Source: Gordius sp. MW1 (Eukaryota; Nematomorpha; Gordioida; Gordea; Gordiidae). Taken from it: DNA of 64,000 bases. The stretch spans positions 10,920,060-10,984,059 of the forward strand of contig OZ038529.1 of assembly GCA_964036665.1 (NCBI GenBank). Direction: 5' to 3'. The position numbers and the translations under genes are program-made. Below, piece by piece: positions 36,485 through 47,499 of this stretch. The notes beneath the pieces are model-generated. The model did no database searches. It was not told where the DNA came from and saw nothing but the letters and a program-made list of their open reading frames with translations. Every line of letters starts with the position of its first letter. Position 1 is the stretch's first letter.

Positions 36485-39010
36485 ATGGCAAATTTTTGTT
36501 GTGAAGAAATAAAAAATTATTTGGAGAATGGAACTATTCCAATGGGTGTAGATCCTAAACAAAAGTACTACTTTGTTAAAAAAACAAGTAGCTACTTTGT
36601 AAAAGATGGATTCCTATATGTTAAGAAAATAGGCAAATTTTGTGGACAGAAAACAGGTATTTGTATAAAAATATTTTTTATTTTTCTTAGAAAAAATTTG
36701 TTGAGTTGTAATGGATGTTAACGAAAAAAAAGGAATTTTAAGTTTATACCATAATGGTATAGAAGACACATTGGTGGGAGAGAGCTTGGCTTCACATCTG
36801 GGTATTCGCGAGCAAAGATTTGTGAAAGGTATTTATTTATTTTTTATCGACTTAAGTTTTTATAAAGCTATTGGTGGCCACGCATTAGGAGGATGTAGCG
36901 TAGCGACTATTATACCTCCAAATATATTTATGAACTATTCCCTTTATTCAAACTCCAATACAAATCAAATTCAAATTGCGTTGTTCACATAATACAAAAA
37001 TAGTATATCATTTGTAGGGAAATTAATTAATGATTATATTCGATGATATTAACTCCTTTGTCTCTGATACGAATCTCTTCCTTTCTATGTCTTGCGCCAG
37101 TTGTTATTATCCCTCGTGTCTTTTACGTTACTGCGCCAGTTGTTATATTTCCTTTGTTCCCCGCTACTTATCGTCTAGCATCTGGTAAACACCCCTTGTA
37201 TCTATGACTGCTATTCTTGACATATACGTGTTAGGCTCCACGCCAGTTGCTCTTCTCCTTTGCGTCCCTTACGTTGCTCTTCTTCGATTTCCTTTGTCTA
37301 TCTCCTACTATCGTATAACTTTGGTATCCCCTGCCATGCTAGCTACTCTTCACATATATGTCATACATATATGACAGCGACCTATATTAATTCTTGCAAT
37401 ATATGTCAAAAATATGCTGCAAAAATTGATAAGGCAACTCCTGAGTTGCATCCTGTTTCCATCCCTTCATCGCCATGGCGATTACTAGGGATGGATCTGT
37501 GCAATATGCCCTCCAGTGTGTCTGGCTTCAGCTGCTTTTTAGTCGTTATTGACTACTTTACAAAATACGCGATTGCAAGGCCTTTAAAAACCCACACCAT
37601 GCAAGAGGTCATTAACAACGTTTTGCAGATATTCTCAGAATGGGGATATCCTAAGGTATATTAAATTATAATTATGATCACATTTTAATAGGCTATAATA
37701 AATGACGAGGGTAGGGAATTTGTTAATTCCGTTACCGAAGAAATTTATAAAGTCACAGGTATTCACCAAAGGGTCACCACGGCCTACCACCCCCAAGCAA
37801 ACGGCCTTGTGGAACGGATGAATAGGACTTTATTGACGGGCCTCAATTAAGGGCAATTGTGATAACTGGGAATCCGCGTTACCTGGGGTAACATATGCTA
37901 TGAACACGGCGGTCCAATCATCAACAAAAATGACCCCCTATTTTTTGATGTTTAATCGGTATATTACAAAACGTATTATTGTACATGCACCCTAATATTT
38001 TGTTATCTATTAGACCGCCTAGGCCCGTTTTTAAAACAAACTTGGAGATAGCGGCTGAATCCGGTTGCCGTTGGCATAACACCTGAAGTCGATGTTAATC
38101 TTGACAGCGTAGCCACTATCGCTCGCCGTGCCTATGAATGCGCTAGCATGAATATTATGAAAGCACAAGGAAGACAAAAGAAAGACTACGAGAAAAGGCA
38201 CAAAGTATCATATGCCTTTAGAAATGGCGATATGGTCGCCTATAATATGAAAAGGGCTGATAGGAAAGGAGATAAAACCTCTCCTTCATGGTTGGGACCC
38301 TACAAAATTCTAGATTCTTTTAAAGGTTAGACATATTTTGAGTGTTTAATTTTTGATTTTTATTTAGGCACTTATACCGTAGAAAATATGTTAGGAATAA
38401 CTTTTAAAAAAAAGATTCCATGGAAGCAATCTTAAAAAATATAAACAAAATTTGGATGAGGGTATATATTCTTTCATTATTTATTAATTAATATTTAAGA
38501 TTTGCCTAGCGAGAGGGACACTAAGGTGAATCCCTTGGTTCAACCAACAGGTTGCTCGACATTTAAACCATTTTCTGTTTTATGCTTAAATATAATTATA
38601 CTTTATGTGACTTATTTTATTGCAGCCGAAATAGAAGATCCTATAATATAATAGATAAATCTAGGGTTGTAGAAAGAAAAGAGGGCGAACAGCCAAGTAA
38701 ATGAAACTTAGCAATTTAATCCACTACTCTTAATGATAAACATTTTTTAGGTGACGATGTAATATTTCTATCGTCAGAAGTGACACAAACACTCTGGTTT
38801 AAGTTGCCGGACACTCAATGGAAAAAATGGGTTATGGCTAGGTAATATATGGAAATTATATTTTATACTAGATTGGAGTGTATTCGCCCCTTACCAAAGG
38901 AGGCACCAATCAAACAACTTAAACGAGAGTATGGGGTCCATGCTATTAAAGGCGACGGTAACTGCTTCTACCGTTGCTTGAGTAAAGCAGTGTACGATTG
39001 TGAATCGTAT
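36485..39010 (+). pseudogene. Ginger1-like DNA transposon: integrase + GPY/F + OTU (broken)
   Basis: Starts MANFCCEEIKNYLENG at 36485. Exons visible: 36485-36656, 36706-36828, about 37378-37655, 37692-37958, 38014-38325, 38368-38461, 38500-38550, a weaker exon before 38700, 38751-38841, and 38872 onward. Features in order: an HHCC-like finger (YHNGIEDTLVGESLASH ... CNICQ), integrase core with GMDLC, VVIDYFTKYAIARPL, INDEGREF and TTAYHPQANGLVERMNRTL (D, D, E of the DDE triad), the GPY/F module SWLGPYKILDSFKGTYTVE, and an OTU cysteine protease start KGDGNCFYRCLSKAV. Ginger1 elements are known to add OTU and other domains to a gypsy-type integrase. No reverse transcriptase, gag or protease was seen, arguing against an LTR retrotransposon. 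Defects: frameshifts near 37850, 38060 and in an A-run near 38410, an LTR-like insertion, and a split OTU exon whose remainder is at 45069-45259. Introns are 30-55 bp. Confidence 0.82.
36860..37377 (-). repeat. LTR-like dispersed repeat (copy 2), inside the Ginger gene
   Basis: The reverse complement matches 21283-21640: CTTGCGCCAGTTGTTATT, CTTTTACGTTACT, TTTGTCTCTGATAC and GGGAAATTAATTAATG. It ends at ATATGTCATACATATATGAC. It lies between the HHCC half and the catalytic core of the integrase, where the usual RYYW...Y linker is missing. Confidence 0.6.
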
Positions 39011-39109
39011 CACTATATCATACGTTGGTATATATATAAATATTATTCAAAAAATGATCTTCCATCAACGGTTACAACGTTGATACGTCCTCGAACAATA
39101 ATTCAATAT

Positions 39110-42075
39110 GGGATATAGGCTAAATCCCGAAAAGGCACAATCCCGAAGCTACAATAATGCTACTGCTACGATTTTCAAATTTCCATATGTTTTTTAATTT
39201 TAAAGTTTTATCCATAATCAAGAGCAAGATTTGGGTGCCCCTTTACAATTTACTTATGTAAGAATCACATTTAATTAACCTCTGCACCAAGTAACATAAT
39301 ATAGCTTTATTTACAGATCACTGATGAGTATTAATATTTAGTGACAAGGTATAAATTAAAGGATGCCATTAATAATAATCGTTTGGAATCAATATCTAAG
39401 GTAATTTTAACGTATTTAAAATCAGGGAATCATTAATCCTATTAGGTATACAATAATGTTTGGGTATTATGTACTCAAGAGCTATATTTGGGTGGAACCT
39501 TTACAATTTACTTATGTAATAATCACATTTATATTGTTAAATTTATACAATTTAGTACACTAATCTCTTCAAATATTAATTATAAATTTATGCAATAAAC
39601 CATTTAGTACACCCTTTACAATTTACTTATGTAATAATCTCATTTAAGTTGTTTAATTTATACAATTTAGTACACTAATGTCTTCAAATATTAATTATAA
39701 ATTTATGCAATAAACCATTTAGTACACTATATCTACAAACAATGCAGTCTTAATAGAGTTTATTGATTTACATATTAATATAATTACAAATGGAATCTAA
39801 AAATTCAAAACAATCTATTTCATCTCTTTTATAATGTAATTGTAAACACCTAATTCTTTGGGCTTTAGCTTCCAGCTTTCTTTGAACTTGATATAAAATA
39901 TTGCCATTGTTTATTTGTATAATTTTTGTTTCCATATTCCTTTGGTGTTCTTTTAAAGTTTGGATAAAACTATAAATATTTGGATGTGGCTGCTTTACTA
40001 ATTTCTTCATGGCATTATGAAATCCTTCCAGATGGTTATTAGTACTCATACCAGGAGCTTCATACTTTTGCCATAAATTATATGGAAATTTTGCATTATC
40101 ATCCACCCAAACATTTTTAACGTATCTCAAAAATCTTTTCAAATTGACATTATTGAGATTTTTTGAGGAAGTCATACATTTGTTATAAACTATATCAACA
40201 TCTGTTTTCCTGAGATATGGTGTATTGCATATTTCCTTGATAACTGTTCTGATTGTTTTGTCTTCAATGTATAGTTTAGCAAGGCCCAATTTCTTAGCTT
40301 TGCCAATTACAGCCTGGGAGAAGTGGAAGTAGCAACCTAGTAAGAATTTATTTTACTACATAATGTATAAATTTTACCTTGAATTATAATGTCAGGGAAT
40401 ATGATTTTTAGGGCTTTAATGGAAGCCATCTCAAAATCCACTTGCCAAAACATAGGATTAAATGTAAGTCCTATAGAACTGCACACTTGTCTAAGGCTTG
40501 TAAGAAATTTTACGTATGTCTTTGAAAATTTATTGGGGAGAATACCATAAATTGTTGGTATCATGTGGTTCTTATAAACAACATGAATAGTGTACACCTA
40601 AAATGTGTGAATATAAAGTTTAGTTTATGTACTTGATAAAAAAGGTCAGGGGTTATATAGAAGGTTCCATCTGAATAAACTTTGTTGGCATCACACATAA
40701 TCTTCAAAAATTTAGGTGTTCCAAATATAAACAAGCTATTGTCCAAATTTTCTAATAAAAAGGGAGTTCCATTCTTCAGATAGTGGCAGTCTAGGGGCAA
40801 TATTATCTCTTCAATAGTTCTTGGAATTTTGGGTCTATTTTTATGCAATGTTCTCTTCATTGTTCGTTTCATTGACTTAAAAGATGGTAGAGCATGTGGA
40901 TATTGCCATATATCTTCCACTTCTTCACGTCTTTGGTAAAGTACATCATTGTATACCTAATTGGATTAATGATTCCCTGATTTTAAATATGTTAAAATTA
41001 CCTTTGATATTGATTCCAAAGGATTATTATTAATGGCCTCCTTTAATTTATACTTTGTCACTAAATATTGAATCTCATCAGTTTCAGGTTCATGGTTATG
41101 ATTGTTTTTTAATTTAGCTATATTTTTACAATATATTAATCTGCAAGGACATTTTGAATTTCTGCATCTATAGTAAGTTGTAATTTTTGTAGTTTTGTCA
41201 ACGACATATAGATAATCATTGAGCCTCAAGATTGTTTTTCCTTTTTGGGATGGGATAAATTGTATATCTAAAATATTTGGGGGTTATACTAATTAAAACT
41301 AAACAAATCTACTTTGTGAATTTTCAGCTAGCGCAGGGGTTGGTTCATCATCACCCTGTTTAGGGGTCTCCTCATTAGCATCTAGTAACAATTCTCAGTA
41401 ATAAAATTTCAACTTCTTAAGAATAATTTATAAAATGTTTTTACTTTGTTGATCCCTTATAATTGTAGAGATGTTTTTAACAAGTGTGGTATTTGTTCCA
41501 TTTAGTTTTTCATTTGATGCTAAATTTTATAAATAAAGCTATATTATGTTACTTGGTGCAGGGATTGGTTGATCATTACCCTGTGTAGGGGTCTTATCAT
41601 TAGGTTCTAGTAAGCAATTATCAGTAATAACTCGACTTAGTTTTTCATTTGATGCTAAAATTTTATAAGTAAAGCTGTATTATGTTACCTTGAATACAAT
41701 TTTCAGAATGCTCAGTTGTGACTTTGAAATTACTATTCTTCAGTATACCCTTTCCTGGGCAATGACATATAGTACATTTCCTGCACTTGTAATACACCTG
41801 TCCAAGTTTTCCATCTTTAATTTTGGTATAATCCAAGTCTTTATGGGTCAGAATCAAATTTTTTCTACTCGACTTTTTAAATTCTAAAGATAATTTATAA
41901 ATATTTAGATATTAAGCTTACTTATACTTTCTGTATTATCTTGATTTGTTCTCTCAACCAAATATTCATTAAAAGCTTGATTATATGATTGCATATTTTT
42001 TACCATATGTTAATTGCCGTAAAAGTGTAGCATTAAAATTCGGGATTGTGCGCTTTCGGGATTTAGCCTAGGAAC
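39110..42075 (-). mobile_element. MULE (Mutator-like) element, left arm of inverted pair
   Basis: The outer end begins GGGATATAGGCTAAATCCCG. The inner end, on the other strand, begins GTTCCTAGGCTAAATCCCG. Both ends share TAGGCTAAATCCCGAAA and a following CACAATCCCGAA, so the element has terminal inverted repeats. It carries one transposase gene read toward the left, plus about 650 bp of non-coding sequence on the outer side with internal duplications. No convincing 8-10 bp target duplication is seen around either arm alone. Confidence 0.85.
39768..42006 (-). CDS. MULE transposase with FLYWCH-type fingers, intact (left copy)
   Basis: Exact mirror image of the gene at 42172-44410; coordinates of paired positions always sum to 84178, with no indel. 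Nine exons, 638 codons, start at 42006 and stop at 39768. The same catalytic residues and zinc-finger motifs are present. Its start codon is only 165 bp from that of the right copy, so the two genes are divergently arranged around the palindrome centre. See the right copy for the domain description. If only one copy is real, an assembly or cloning inversion would be the explanation. Confidence 0.88.
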
Positions 42076-42171
42076 ATTCAATATATGGGAATTAAAAAAT
42101 TGGTTCCTAGGCTAAATCCCGAAAGCGCACAATCCCGAATTTTAATGCTACACTTTTACGGCAATTAACAT
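42007..42171. promoter_or_regulatory. Shared head-to-head promoter region of the MULE pair
   Basis: 165 bp between the two divergent start codons, made of the two inner terminal repeats and the 27 bp unique centre (42076-42102). By symmetry each half must contain the promoter of its own gene. No TATA or initiator is assigned with confidence. Confidence 0.4.
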
Positions 42172-44410
42172 ATGGTAAAAAATATGCAATCATATAATCA
42201 AGCTTTTAATGAATATTTGGTTGAGAGAACAAATCAAGATAATACAGAAAGTATAAGTAAGCTTAATATCTAAATATTTATAAATTATCTTTAGAATTTA
42301 AAAAGTCGAGTAGAAAAAATTTGATTCTGACCCATAAAGACTTGGATTATACCAAAATTAAAGATGGAAAACTTGGACAGGTGTATTACAAGTGCAGGAA
42401 ATGTACTATATGTCATTGCCCAGGAAAGGGTATACTGAAGAATAGTAATTTCAAAGTCACAACTGAGCATTCTGAAAATTGTATTCAAGGTAACATAATA
42501 CAGCTTTACTTATAAAATTTTAGCATCAAATGAAAAACTAAGTCGAGTTATTACTGATAATTGCTTACTAGAACCTAATGATAAGACCCCTACACAGGGT
42601 AATGATCAACCAATCCCTGCACCAAGTAACATAATATAGCTTTATTTATAAAATTTAGCATCAAATGAAAAACTAAATGGAACAAATACCACACTTGTTA
42701 AAAACATCTCTACAATTATAAGGGATCAACAAAGTAAAAACATTTTATAAATTATTCTTAAGAAGTTGAAATTTTATTACTGAGAATTGTTACTAGATGC
42801 TAATGAGGAGACCCCTAAACAGGGTGATGATGAACCAACCCCTGCGCTAGCTGAAAATTCACAAAGTAGATTTGTTTAGTTTTAATTAGTATAACCCCCA
42901 AATATTTTAGATATACAATTTATCCCATCCCAAAAAGGAAAAACAATCTTGAGGCTCAATGATTATCTATATGTCGTTGACAAAACTACAAAAATTACAA
43001 CTTACTATAGATGCAGAAATTCAAAATGTCCTTGCAGATTAATATATTGTAAAAATATAGCTAAATTAAAAAACAATCATAACCATGAACCTGAAACTGA
43101 TGAGATTCAATATTTAGTGACAAAGTATAAATTAAAGGAGGCCATTAATAATAATCCTTTGGAATCAATATCAAAGGTAATTTTAACATATTTAAAATCA
43201 GGGAATCATTAATCCAATTAGGTATACAATGATGTACTTTACCAAAGACGTGAAGAAGTGGAAGATATATGGCAATATCCACATGCTCTACCATCTTTTA
43301 AGTCAATGAAACGAACAATGAAGAGAACATTGCATAAAAATAGACCCAAAATTCCAAGAACTATTGAAGAGATAATATTGCCCCTAGACTGCCACTATCT
43401 GAAGAATGGAACTCCCTTTTTATTAGAAAATTTGGACAATAGCTTGTTTATATTTGGAACACCTAAATTTTTGAAGATTATGTGTGATGCCAACAAAGTT
43501 TATTCAGATGGAACCTTCTATATAACCCCTGACCTTTTTTATCAAGTACATAAACTAAACTTTATATTCACACATTTTAGGTGTACACTATTCATGTTGT
43601 TTATAAGAACCACATGATACCAACAATTTATGGTATTCTCCCCAATAAATTTTCAAAGACATACGTAAAATTTCTTACAAGCCTTAGACAAGTGTGCAGT
43701 TCTATAGGACTTACATTTAATCCTATGTTTTGGCAAGTGGATTTTGAGATGGCTTCCATTAAAGCCCTAAAAATCATATTCCCTGACATTATAATTCAAG
43801 GTAAAATTTATACATTATGTAGTAAAATAAATTCTTACTAGGTTGCTACTTCCACTTCTCCCAGGCTGTAATTGGCAAAGCTAAGAAATTGGGCCTTGCT
43901 AAACTATACATTGAAGACAAAACAATCAGAACAGTTATCAAGGAAATATGCAATACACCATATCTCAGGAAAACAGATGTTGATATAGTTTATAACAAAT
44001 GTATGACTTCCTCAAAAAATCTCAATAATGTCAATTTGAAAAGATTTTTGAGATACGTTAAAAATGTTTGGGTGGATGATAATGCAAAATTTCCATATAA
44101 TTTATGGCAAAAGTATGAAGCTCCTGGTATGAGTACTAATAACCATCTGGAAGGATTTCATAATGCCATGAAGAAATTAGTAAAGCAGCCACATCCAAAT
44201 ATTTATAGTTTTATCCAAACTTTAAAAGAACACCAAAGGAATATGGAAACAAAAATTATACAAATAAACAATGGCAATATTTTATATCAAGTTCAAAGAA
44301 AGCTGGAAGCTAAAGCCCAAAGAATTAGGTGTTTACAATTACATTATAAAAGAGATGAAATAGATTGTTTTGAATTTTTAGATTCCATTTGTAATTATAT
44401 TAATATGTAA
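42172..44410 (+). CDS. MULE transposase with FLYWCH-type fingers, intact (right copy)
   Basis: Cut-and-paste DDE transposase of the Mutator superfamily. Exons: 42172-42256, 42295-42489, 42524-42625, 42659-42733, 42785-42865, 42911-43176, 43222-43545, 43581-43800, 43842-44410. They total 1,917 nt, giving 638 aa plus stop without any frame break. Introns are 33-51 bp, all GT-AG. Two Cys/His zinc modules: about residues 38-92 (KCRKCTICHC ... EHSENC) and about 193-236 (FLYWCH-like: YYRCRNSKCPCRLIY ... NHNHEP). The MULE catalytic domain follows: D364 in SDGTFY, D430 in QVDFEMA, the GCYFHFSQAV motif, and E553 in NNHLEGFHNAM. Exons 3 and 4 begin with the same words (ASNEKL/TSNEKL) after near-identical introns, an internal tandem duplication. 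AATAAA lies 3 bp past the stop. Open frame, intact triad and intact ends suggest it is or was recently active. Confidence 0.92.
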
Positions 44411-44719
44411 ATCAATAAACTCTATTAAGACTGCATTGTTTGTAGATATAGTGTACTAAATGGTTTATTGCATAAATTTATAATTAATATTTGAAGACAT
44501 TAGTGTACTAAATTGTATAAATTAAACAACTTAAATGAGATTATTACATAAGTAAATTGTAAAGGGTGTACTAAATGGTTTATTGCATAAATTTATAATT
44601 AATATTTGAAGAGATTAGTGTACTAAATTGTATAAATTTAACAATATAAATGTGATTATTACATAAGTAAATTGTAAAGGTTCCACCCAAATATAGCTCT
44701 TGAGTACATAATACCCAAA

Positions 44720-44925
44720 CATTATTGTATACCTAATAGGATTAATGATTCCCTGATTTTAAATACGTTAAAATTACCTTAGATATTGATTCCAAACGAT
44801 TATTATTAATGGCATCCTTTAATTTATACCTTGTCACTAAATATTAATACTCATCAGTGATCTGTAAATAAAGCTATATTATGTTACTTGGTGCAGAGGT
44901 TAATTAAATGTGATTCTTACATAAG
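44720..44925 (-). repeat. Inverted duplicate of transposase exon/intron sequence inside the MULE
   Basis: The reverse complement of 43095-43232 (exon 6 end, intron, start of exon 7), followed by the reverse complement of about 42615-42660, is present downstream of the stop codon with a few substitutions. The mirror copy is at 39253-39458. Confidence 0.8.
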
Positions 44926-45068
44926 TAAATTGTAAAGGGGCACCCAAATCTTGCTCTTGATTATGGATAAAACTTTAAAATTAAAAAACATATGGAAATT
45001 TGAAAATCGTAGCAGTAGCATTATTGTAGCTTCGGGATTGTGCCTTTTCGGGATTTAGCCTATATCCC

Positions 45069-45259
45069 TAGTCGGCACATGGTCCAACCATATCGAAATT
45101 TTTTTATTCGCCCATGCTTTCGACATTACCATACAAGTTTATTCAATAGAACATATAAAATGGGCCTCTTTTCCACTCCATTTTCCCCCAGATCGTCCCG
45201 CTATTTATTTACAACATAACATTAATCACTATAATTATATTTATGACTGCGGATTATAA
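45069..45259 (+). pseudogene. C-terminal half of the Ginger OTU protease domain
   Basis: Immediately after the MULE pair the frame reads WSNHIEIFLFAHAFDITIQV, YSIEHIKWASFPLHFPPD, then INHYNYIYDCGL and stop. The W/I/V pattern and terminal HY are those of the C-terminal half of OTU cysteine proteases, with the H of NHY as the expected catalytic histidine. It completes the domain begun with DGNCFYR at about 38960, split here by ~6 kb. Confidence 0.75.
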
Positions 45260-45339
45260 TTTTTTTTATCTACAAATAAAACATTTTCTTTTTTGGTATA
45301 TAACTTATAGCAACGTAATTTATTTTTGCCAAACATATT

Positions 45340-47215
45340 TATAATGTTTTATTTATTAAAATCGAGTGTAAAAGAGTCCAATTAAAAATATTTCGATAAG
45401 GTTACACCATATGACGACTACGTTTAATTTGTTAATTTCCATTGACTTTAAAAACGCTTTCAACAGCGTCCATAGGGCGGCGTTTCTAAAACCCTTCCAG
45501 GAAGCGTACCCCGAATACTACTCCTATGTCCTCAATAGTTACGGTGCCCCATCATACCTTCTATTTGGGGACAAAACAATTCACTCTTCCAGAGGGATAC
45601 AGCAAGGTGATCCCCTAGGCCCAGCTCTTTTCTGTCTAGCCATCCAAGGGATAATTGAAAAAATTTCTAACTCAGGAAATTTTTCATGCAACCTTTGGTA
45701 CATGGACGACGGTTTTTTGGTGGGACCAGCCAGCGAAATACAAAAAATTATGAAAATCATCGAGTCCTTCTCAGATTTAGTAGGTCTCCAACTGAACCAT
45801 TTAAAATGTAAAATTTACTGCAGGGACACCTCAATCGACCCCTCATCACTCCCATTTCCCGTACTCTCCTTAGACCAGTTCAGCTATTTAGGCGCTCCAT
45901 TAGGAGGGCCCATCTCTTCGCAACGTTTTCTAGCAAAATTTTCGACCTTTATTGAGACCGTCAAACCCACCTTGCAAAAACTTACCCCTCACCACGCTTT
46001 CTTTTTGGCAAAAAATTTCCTGCTAATCCCAAAAATAAATCACGCCTTGCGTGCATCACCTATCTACAGCTGTCCCGAACAACTCAATATGATCAAACGG
46101 GGGCATTCAATCACTTTTTGAGTCCTGTCTCAATATAAAATTTAGTCCCGCCCAATGGCTCCAAGCATCCCTCCCTTCTAAGAGAGGGGGGATTGGCATA
46201 AGATCCCCGAGACAGATTGCATTAGCGGGTTTTATATCGTCGCGTATGAGTACCGACCCGCTAATCACCGCTTTGACATCTCTCTCAGACCCGCACCTTC
46301 AGGAGGCTCTACGCCTCTGGGATACGGAAAAGCTCGAATCAGCCGACCGACCACTTGGAGTGACCCAGAAGGAATGGCACCTTCCCTTGATAGCACGTTC
46401 CCTAGCTTACCTCTCTCCGAACGACCTATCTCAAGGAGAACACCTTTTCAACTGGGCTTCTTCCAACAGCGGTTACGAATGGCTCGAGGCAATCCCTAGC
46501 AGGAACCTGGGACTTCACATGTCTGGCGAGGAGCTACGCATTGCCATAGGCCTGCGTCTCGGCTGTGACATTGTTTCCCCATTCGTATGCGACCAATGTA
46601 AACAGCCTGTCCAACCCAATGGCCATCACCCCCTCCACTGCAAATACAGCAAAGGGCGCAACCCCAGGCACACGGCGATTAACAAACTAATCGGCCAGTA
46701 CCTAAGGAAGGCAGGCTTTCCAAATACCTTGGAACCCGTCGGCCTCAGCACACTAGATGGAAAAAGACCCGACGGCGTTACGCTCATCCCCTGGTCCCGC
46801 GGACTGAATCTCACTTGGGACTTCACCACGGTCGACATATTCGCCCCCTCCAACTCCTCTCCTGACCTTTTAGTCAGCACTGAAAGTAGGAAGTCAAATA
46901 AATACTCTTCCCTTTCAGAAACAATATTTATTCCCTTAGTGGCTTCCACAATCGGAAACCTAGGCATCCAATGCCTCTCTTTTTTAAAACAAATTGGGAG
47001 AGCAATTTCTATGGTCTCATCGGATTCGAAAGAGTCGTATTACATCAGACAGAAGATTACAATGGAAATCGTTAGATCTAACACGATTTCCATTCACTGC
47101 TCGATGCCATCCGTTAAGTCTTCGCGCGTTTATACCTTTCTTATTATACTTTTTAGTCGTTAATGTAAATTTGTATACAATTAAAGCTAAAATAAAGTAT
47201 TTTATGAATATATAT
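45340..47215 (+). pseudogene. Non-LTR retroelement fragment: RT palm + Cys/His finger + restriction-like endonuclease
   Basis: ORF 45411-46121 starts within the RT core: ISIDFKNAFNSVHR, RGIQQGDPLGPALFC and WYMDDGF (catalytic YMDD), LGAPLGGPIS. A frameshift near 46090-46120 leads into ORF 46246-47163 (the same frame is open upstream, QASLPSKRGGIGIRSP): CDQCKQPVQPNGHHPLHC zinc motif, KRPDGVTLIPW and LTWDFTTVDIFA, consistent with the PD-(D/E)XK endonuclease of R2/CRE-type elements. The 5' part of RT is missing. An AAAATAAAG tail is seen near 47190. The C-terminal domain order fits non-LTR elements with a restriction-like rather than APE endonuclease. Confidence 0.8.
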
Positions 47216-47216
47216 T

Positions 47217-47450
47217 GAATTATTGATAGAGTACGTATCAAAGCTGTAACCGTTGATGGGGGCACTGCTTTACTCAATCAATGGTAAAAACAGTTGCCGT
47301 CAATTTCCCCCCAAATCGTACAGCTATTTATTAACAATATTCTGTTAATCACTATAATTATATTATGACTGCGGATTATAATTATTTTATTCATATTACA
47401 AATAAAACATTTTCATTTTTGATATATAATTTATATCAACGTAATATGTT
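47217..47450. repeat. Duplicated OTU-exon pieces on the far side of the retroelement
   Basis: 47217-47285, reversed, matches 38979-39110 (TTGAGTAAAGCAGTG and CCATCAACGGTTACA) with ~66 bp missing between the two blocks. 47295-47450, forward, matches 45180-45330 (TAATCACTATAATTATATT, ATGACTGCGGATTATAATT, AATAAAACATTTTC). Confidence 0.75.
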
Positions 47451-47499
47451 AACGCCATTAATTTATAATATTATATCATATTTATTATTTTCCAGAAAT

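Larger units (their letters stand above)
42103..45068 (+). mobile_element. MULE (Mutator-like) element, right arm of inverted pair
   Basis: 2,966 bp reverse complement of 39110-42075, identical in every stretch compared. Terminal repeat TAGGCTAAATCCCGAAA at both ends. The outer 650 bp contain an inverted copy of transposase exon sequence and tandem segments with ACAATTTACTTATGTAA. The pair interrupts the OTU exon of the Ginger gene. Confidence 0.85.

Noticed and set aside
36485..38440. Ty3/gypsy LTR retrotransposon integrase
   Set aside because: There is no reverse transcriptase, RNase H, protease or gag upstream, and no LTR flanking. The gene has introns and is followed by an OTU domain, so Ginger1 fits better.
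41690..42488. ORFs antisense to MULE exon 2 on both arms
   Set aside because: Exact shadows of the zinc-module exon of each transposase.
46626..47277. Minus-strand ORFs (113 and 86 codons) opposite the endonuclease
   Set aside because: Antisense to the conserved zinc/endonuclease frame. The second also runs through the inverted OTU duplication, giving a fortuitous SKAVPPSTVTALIR reading.
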